A DNA stretch of 5,307 bases, taken from positions 1 to 5,307 of the forward strand of contig JANQTK010000031.1 of assembly GCA_030731695.1 (NCBI GenBank), in the 5' to 3' direction. The stretch comes from Polaribacter sp. GTDB lineage: Bacteria > Bacteroidota > Bacteroidia > Flavobacteriales > Flavobacteriaceae. The notes beneath the pieces are model-generated. The model was not told the origin of the DNA. It saw only the letters and a program-made list of their open reading frames with translations, and did no database searches. Within the stretch, counting starts at the first letter, position 1, and every line of letters begins with the position of its first letter. Positions 5,012-5,307 of this stretch are shown one piece after another. Position numbers and translations under genes: made by a program.

Positions 5012-5307
5012 TTGGCAACTCATAAAAAAAATATCGTACAAAAAGTTCTTTGGATTGGGGCTTTTATGACTATTTTTTTTATTGCAATAGTTATTCAACT
5101 TATTGATATTCAATATTTTCAAGCAAAAAAATACAAAGAATTAGCTACAGAACTTACTATTCGACAAGATACCGTTTTTGCTAATAAAGGAAATGTCTAT
5201 GCTGCTGACGGAAATTTATTGGCAACTTCTATGTCAAAATTTACCATCAGAATGGATGTTGTTGCTGTTGATGATAAAGATTTTAGTGAAAATGTTGTTG
5301 CCTTGGC
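5012..5307 (+). CDS. ftsI: Division penicillin-binding protein (FtsI type), 3' end beyond window
   Basis: From a TTG at 5012 the frame stays open for 98 codons to the window edge. An in-frame TAA (the ftsL stop) lies just upstream, and the first in-frame ATG (5066) would fall inside the membrane helix, so TTG is the best start; the encoded N-terminus MATHKKNIV resembles flavobacterial homologues. Visible parts are a short basic cytoplasmic tail, a transmembrane anchor at about 13-31 (LWIGAFMTIFFIAIVIQL), and the start of the PBP dimerisation domain with RQDTVFANKGNVYAADG (51-67) and LLATS (69-73). Class B PBPs at this locus are the septal transpeptidases that crosslink peptidoglycan at division. 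The catalytic domain with SxxK, SxN and KTG is outside the window, so activity cannot be checked. The gene starts 6 bases after the ftsL-like stop, consistent with one operon. Confidence 0.88.
   Translation, partial: MATHKKNIVQKVLWIGAFMTIFFIAIVIQLIDIQYFQAKKYKELATELTIRQDTVFANKGNVYAADGNLLATSMSKFTIRMDVVAVDDKDFSENVVAL

Overview
The window is AT-rich chromosomal DNA from a Bacteroidota bacterium, most likely a member of the Flavobacteriia. This rests on protein wording (MraZ, RsmH, a short FtsL-like protein and a penicillin-binding protein all read like flavobacterial versions), on a TAnnTTTG-type promoter element, on little use of strong Shine-Dalgarno sites, and on the gene order: GTPase EngB and an alpha/beta hydrolase divergent from mraZ. 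The assignment is made from recall of the families, not from a search.

Layout. The minus-strand half (1-3118) is a tightly spaced run of four genes, read right to left: an alpha/beta hydrolase (3118-2354), the ribosome-assembly GTPase EngB (2312-1701), an RluA-type pseudouridine synthase (1694-1008) and an AlkB-type integral-membrane di-iron monooxygenase (977 to beyond position 1). The gaps are 41, 6 and 30 bases, so one transcript is plausible. The plus-strand half (3322-5307) is the start of the division and cell wall (dcw) cluster: mraZ, rsmH, an ftsL-like gene and the first 98 codons of a division penicillin-binding protein (ftsI type), with overlaps or gaps of -20, +3 and +6 bases.

The two halves are separated by a 203-base divergent intergenic region (3119-3321). 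Its clearest content is three head-to-tail 10-base repeats, GTGGTAAAAA, at 3259-3288. They are followed at once by a perfect TAnnTTTG element (3294-3301) just ahead of mraZ. The layout matches known MraZ operators, so mraZ and the dcw genes behind it are probably autoregulated. A second TAnnTTTG match on the opposite strand (3152-3145) may drive the hydrolase operon.

Functionally, the plus-strand genes link a regulator (MraZ), a 16S rRNA methylase (RsmH), a divisome scaffold (FtsL-like) and septal peptidoglycan synthesis (PBP). The minus-strand genes add ribosome assembly (EngB) and rRNA or tRNA modification (RluA family). The AlkB homologue at the end of that run has no obvious functional link to its neighbours. 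Three of the eight genes (engB, mraZ and the PBP gene) appear to start at TTG or GTG. No mobile element, CRISPR array, RNA gene or convincing terminator was seen. Most of the window is conserved core genome, and the intergenic operator is its most interesting part.
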